8,600 nt of DNA from an uncultured Prevotellaceae bacterium (lineage in GTDB: Bacteria; Bacteroidota; Bacteroidia; Bacteroidales; Bacteroidaceae), in NCBI GenBank assembly GCA_946644025.1, contig CAMPCG010000108.1, positions 1 to 8,600 on the forward strand, given 5' to 3'. How positions within the stretch are numbered: the stretch's first letter is position 1; every line of letters begins with the position of its first letter. This document shows, piece after piece, positions 6,598-8,600 of the stretch. The notes beneath the pieces are model-generated. The model was given only the letters and a program-made list of their open reading frames with translations. It was not told the origin of the DNA and made no database searches. The position numbers and the translations under genes are program-made.

Positions 6598-8238
6598 CTA
6601 CCTCGGGTTAGGTGCTACGCCGGCGGTTCTGACCCTCGGCGGTATCTGCACGGCGCGACGGGGGTCGTCCTGGCGAAGGATGTCGTCGAACGACTCTGGC
6701 ACTCCGGCAGCACTGATGGTGCGGCGCACAATCTCTATGCCGTAGCGCTTCACGTCGTACCAGCGCATTCCGGCCTGGAGGGTCTCTATGCGGCGGAAGC
6801 CGAGCACACACTGCAGCATGGCCTCCTTGGTGTCGCCCTCGGCGCCGATGTCAAACTTCGGGTGAAGGTGCTTCTTGATGGTGGAGGCTATGTGGAGGGA
6901 GTCGCCGTAGGCATAGTCGACGGCGTTGTAGAAATCGGTGATGACGGCGGGGGTAAGCACGAGGTCGGTCTGCACGATGTTCTGCATCCAGGTGGTCAGG
7001 TCCTGTGCAGCCTCGTCATATCGCCCGGTGAGGGTGAGGGCCTCGGCGCGGTTGAGCAGCGTCTCGTCGGTGGTGAAGGCGGGGTAGACGGTGCGGTAGT
7101 AGCCCGTACCGGCCACGGGGTCGGCATACTCGAAGAGGTAGGGCAGCTTGAAGAAGATGGTCTTGTCCAGGTTGGTGGCCGAATAGGTGTGAGTGCCCTG
7201 ATAGTAGGGGGCCGTGCCCCAGATGTTGGGTGCCTCGCTGGTTTCGTTCTTGGCCAGATACTGTCCGTGGGAGTATTTCGACAGGTAGTTATAGGGTCCG
7301 AAGACGAGTCCCATGGGCGAGTAGGCGGTGAGCAGGAGCAGGTTGCAGTTCAGACCGGCATCGATGTAGTGCTGGGAGATGGCGGCGTAGGTCTGCGTCA
7401 TCGTAGCCATGTAGTCCCAGTCGCGCAGCAGTGTGGCAGGTGCCGAGCCGAGGCAGCGGTTGGCATAGTCGATGGCCTTGTCCCACTGTTCGGCATAGAG
7501 GTAGAAACGGCAGGCGAAGGCGTAGGCGGCACGGGGGTTGAAATGGTACTTGGGCACGCTGTAGTCACCGCTGACCAGCGGCAGAGCCTCCTCAAGGTCC
7601 TGGGCAATGTGGCGGTAGGTGTCGGCGAGTGTGCCCCGCTCGGGGTTATAGGCCAGCTGCTCGGCCACGCGGTCTATGTAGGCAATGCCGGGAGTGGCAT
7701 CGGCGGTAGACGGCGAGTAGGCCTGGCAGAACATATTGGCCAGCATGAAGTGGGCGTAGGCACGGCAGAGCAGGGCCTCGGCGCGGGCGGCGGAGACGGC
7801 TGGGGGAGCCGGCGAACCGCTCTCCGCAGAAGTAGCGGCGGCGGAACCGTTACCCGCGAGAGCGGCCAGCGATTCGAGGGCCTGATTGGTAGTGGCGATG
7901 CACTGGTAGCAGTTCTCCCAGAAGTTCTCCGGGCTGGAGTTGTTGCTCTCGGTGACGTCGGCCCAGTGATAGAGCTGGTCCATGAAGCGCGTGGTGTTGG
8001 GGTTGTTGCGTCCGTAGTCGTCCACGTTGTCGCTCATGAACTCGGCCACCATCAGCGGTTCGCTCGAGGGGTAGGCAGTGGTGAGCAGCTTCTGAACATT
8101 TTCGATGGTGGTCACCTCCATGCGGTTGTCGGGCAGCTCGTCGAGGTAGCTGTCGCACGCTACGCTAAATGACAAATGATAAATGACAAATGACAGACTC
8201 AGCGCCATCATCCATCTTTCCTTTATCCATTTAGCCAT
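6598..8238 (-). CDS. RagB/SusD-like nutrient-binding surface lipoprotein
   Basis: Predicted surface lipoprotein that captures substrate over its SusC partner. From the chosen ATG the leader is MAKWIKERWMMALS..., with a hydrophobic core ending in LSFSVAC; Cys28 is the lipid-carrying residue and is followed by DSYLDELPDN, the usual SusD start. Family signatures are a tetratricopeptide-like helix near residue 152 (RAEALLCRAYAHF), LLNRAEALTLTGRYDEA near 394, FRRIETLQAGMRWYDVKRYG near 481, and the terminal DDPRRAVQIPPR...NPR. About 546 residues is a normal length. In-frame ATGs at 8256 and 8274 are possible; 8238 was chosen because it aligns without gaps with the first ATG of the near-identical leader in the BACON lipoprotein gene. 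A small Ala/Ser/Gly/Pro-rich insert (about residues 129-150) interrupts the helix region. The RagB comparison hints at peptides as substrate, but that is inference. Confidence 0.95.
   Translation of the reverse strand: MAKWIKERWMMALSLSFVIYHLSFSVACDSYLDELPDNRMEVTTIENVQKLLTTAYPSSEPLMVAEFMSDNVDDYGRNNPNTTRFMDQLYHWADVTESNNSSPENFWENCYQCIATTNQALESLAALAGNGSAAATSAESGSPAPPAVSAARAEALLCRAYAHFMLANMFCQAYSPSTADATPGIAYIDRVAEQLAYNPERGTLADTYRHIAQDLEEALPLVSGDYSVPKYHFNPRAAYAFACRFYLYAEQWDKAIDYANRCLGSAPATLLRDWDYMATMTQTYAAISQHYIDAGLNCNLLLLTAYSPMGLVFGPYNYLSKYSHGQYLAKNETSEAPNIWGTAPYYQGTHTYSATNLDKTIFFKLPYLFEYADPVAGTGYYRTVYPAFTTDETLLNRAEALTLTGRYDEAAQDLTTWMQNIVQTDLVLTPAVITDFYNAVDYAYGDSLHIASTIKKHLHPKFDIGAEGDTKEAMLQCVLGFRRIETLQAGMRWYDVKRYGIEIVRRTISAAGVPESFDDILRQDDPRRAVQIPPRVRTAGVAPNPR
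8167..8194. repeat. Four 7-bp repeats inside the SusD signal-peptide codons
   Basis: The plus strand has AAATGAC, AAATGAT, AAATGAC, AAATGAC in direct succession. On the coding strand this is TCATTTG/TCATTTA. Three 7-mers make 21 bases, or seven codons, giving SFVIYHL before the cycle starts again with SF. This is the hydrophobic core of the leader. Confidence 0.9.
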
Positions 8239-8270
8239 TATTCTTGCTTTATTCATTGCCTCAATATTTC

Positions 8271-8298
8271 TCATTTATCACTTATCATTTATCACTTA
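8271..8298. repeat. Two perfect 14-bp tandem repeats in the SusC-SusD gap
   Basis: TCATTTATCACTTA occurs twice without a mismatch at 8271-8284 and 8285-8298, next to the SusC stop codon. Each unit is two 7-mers of form TCNNTTA and matches the array unit before the Omp28-like gene at 10 of 14 positions in the same phase. The rest of the gap down to the SusD start (8239-8270) shows no promoter match. Confidence 0.9.
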
Positions 8299-8600
8299 CT
8301 AAATGCCCAGCCGCAGAGTCATGGTGAACTGCTTGGGCATGGGCACGGCCACACCTCCGGCGTTGGTGAACTCGGGGTCCTGGCCGTTGAGTTTCTTGTC
8401 GCTGTAGATGAGGAAGGGGTTGGTGGCCTGCAGCTTCAGCGCCAGCGTGGTGAGCCCCAGACGGCCGATGAGCTGGCGGGGGAAGTCGTAGTTGAGCGAG
8501 ATTTCCTTCATGCGGATGAAGTCGCCCTTAGCCACGCGGGCCGTGGAGTAATTGTAGGCGTTGTAGGCGTAGCTGAGGTTGGTGTTGTTGCGGTTCTGAC
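8299..8600 (-). CDS. SusC/RagA-type TonB-dependent outer membrane transporter, C-terminal fragment
   Basis: Only the last 100 or so residues are inside the window; the frame stays open to the right edge, so the start, signal peptide, plug and most of the barrel are outside. The visible part reads like the end of a SusC/RagA barrel: a stretch with STARVAKGDFIRMKEISLNY, then a strand with LALKLQATNPFLIYSDK, a DPE turn followed by a GG-rich loop, and the terminal strand PKQFTMTLRLGI ending just before the TAG stop. The RMKEISLNY and PKQFT...LGI patterns are typical of the family. SusC proteins form the TonB-driven outer membrane channel that a SusD lipoprotein lids, and a SusD-like gene follows 60 bp downstream of the stop. 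Substrate cannot be read from this fragment. Confidence 0.93.
   Translation of the reverse strand, partial: QNRNNTNLSYAYNAYNYSTARVAKGDFIRMKEISLNYDFPRQLIGRLGLTTLALKLQATNPFLIYSDKKLNGQDPEFTNAGGVAVPMPKQFTMTLRLGI

Noticed and set aside
6862..8172. Long plus-strand open frame (436 codons) opposite SusD
   Set aside because: The Gly/Val-rich product without domains is typical of the complement of a GC-rich gene; SusD on the other strand is certain.
4144..8298. Internal promoters of Bacteroidetes type (TTTG and TAnnTTTG) before the lipoprotein genes
   Set aside because: I searched the gaps on the coding strand by eye for the -7 pattern and found no match, so no promoter is annotated.

Overview
The window looks like the chromosome of a Bacteroidales bacterium, probably a GC-rich Prevotella-like species (taxon inferred, not proven). 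The pointers are a SusC/SusD pair, several lipoproteins with acidic residues just after the lipobox cysteine, DUF4302 and BACON domains, C-terminal dockerin-like repeats, no obvious Shine-Dalgarno sites, and typical Bacteroidetes intergenic palindromes. Every gene I can support lies on the minus strand, so the locus reads from right to left.

Layout in reading order: the C-terminus of a SusC/RagA-type TonB-dependent transporter (8600-8299, 5' part outside the window); a SusD/RagB-type lipoprotein (8238-6598); a lipoprotein with an HExxH zinc site of the substrate import-associated metallohydrolase type (6519-5557); a DUF4302 lipoprotein (5512-4187); a lipoprotein with two BACON-like domains (4143-3052); a 203-bp gap filled with repeats; a secreted Omp28-like thioredoxin-fold protein ending in two dockerin-like repeats (2848-1745); a secreted protein with InlB-like repeats and the same dockerin pair (1668-166); and a strong hairpin terminator (64-110). 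The first five genes are separated by 43-78 bp and have no recognisable promoter between them, so they look like one operon. The last two may be co-transcribed or may have their own start in the repeat-rich gap.

Inferred joint role: a surface capture, hydrolysis and import machine. SusC/SusD would import an oligomer. The zinc hydrolase, DUF4302 and BACON lipoproteins would sit on the cell surface as processing or binding partners. A peptide or protein substrate is more likely than a glycan, because there is no glycoside hydrolase and there is a putative peptidase, but the substrate is not shown by the sequence.

The most unusual signal is in the DNA around the gene starts. A degenerate 7-bp periodic repeat (roughly TCNNTTN) recurs in the SusC-SusD gap, as a 98-bp array before the Omp28-like gene, and inside the signal-peptide codons of three lipoproteins. 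A fourth lipoprotein leader is encoded by a GC-rich palindrome like those in the gaps. The SusD and BACON genes share an almost identical leader segment whose similarity stops at the lipobox cysteine. Together these suggest that intergenic repeats and leader cassettes are moving around and being used as export signals.
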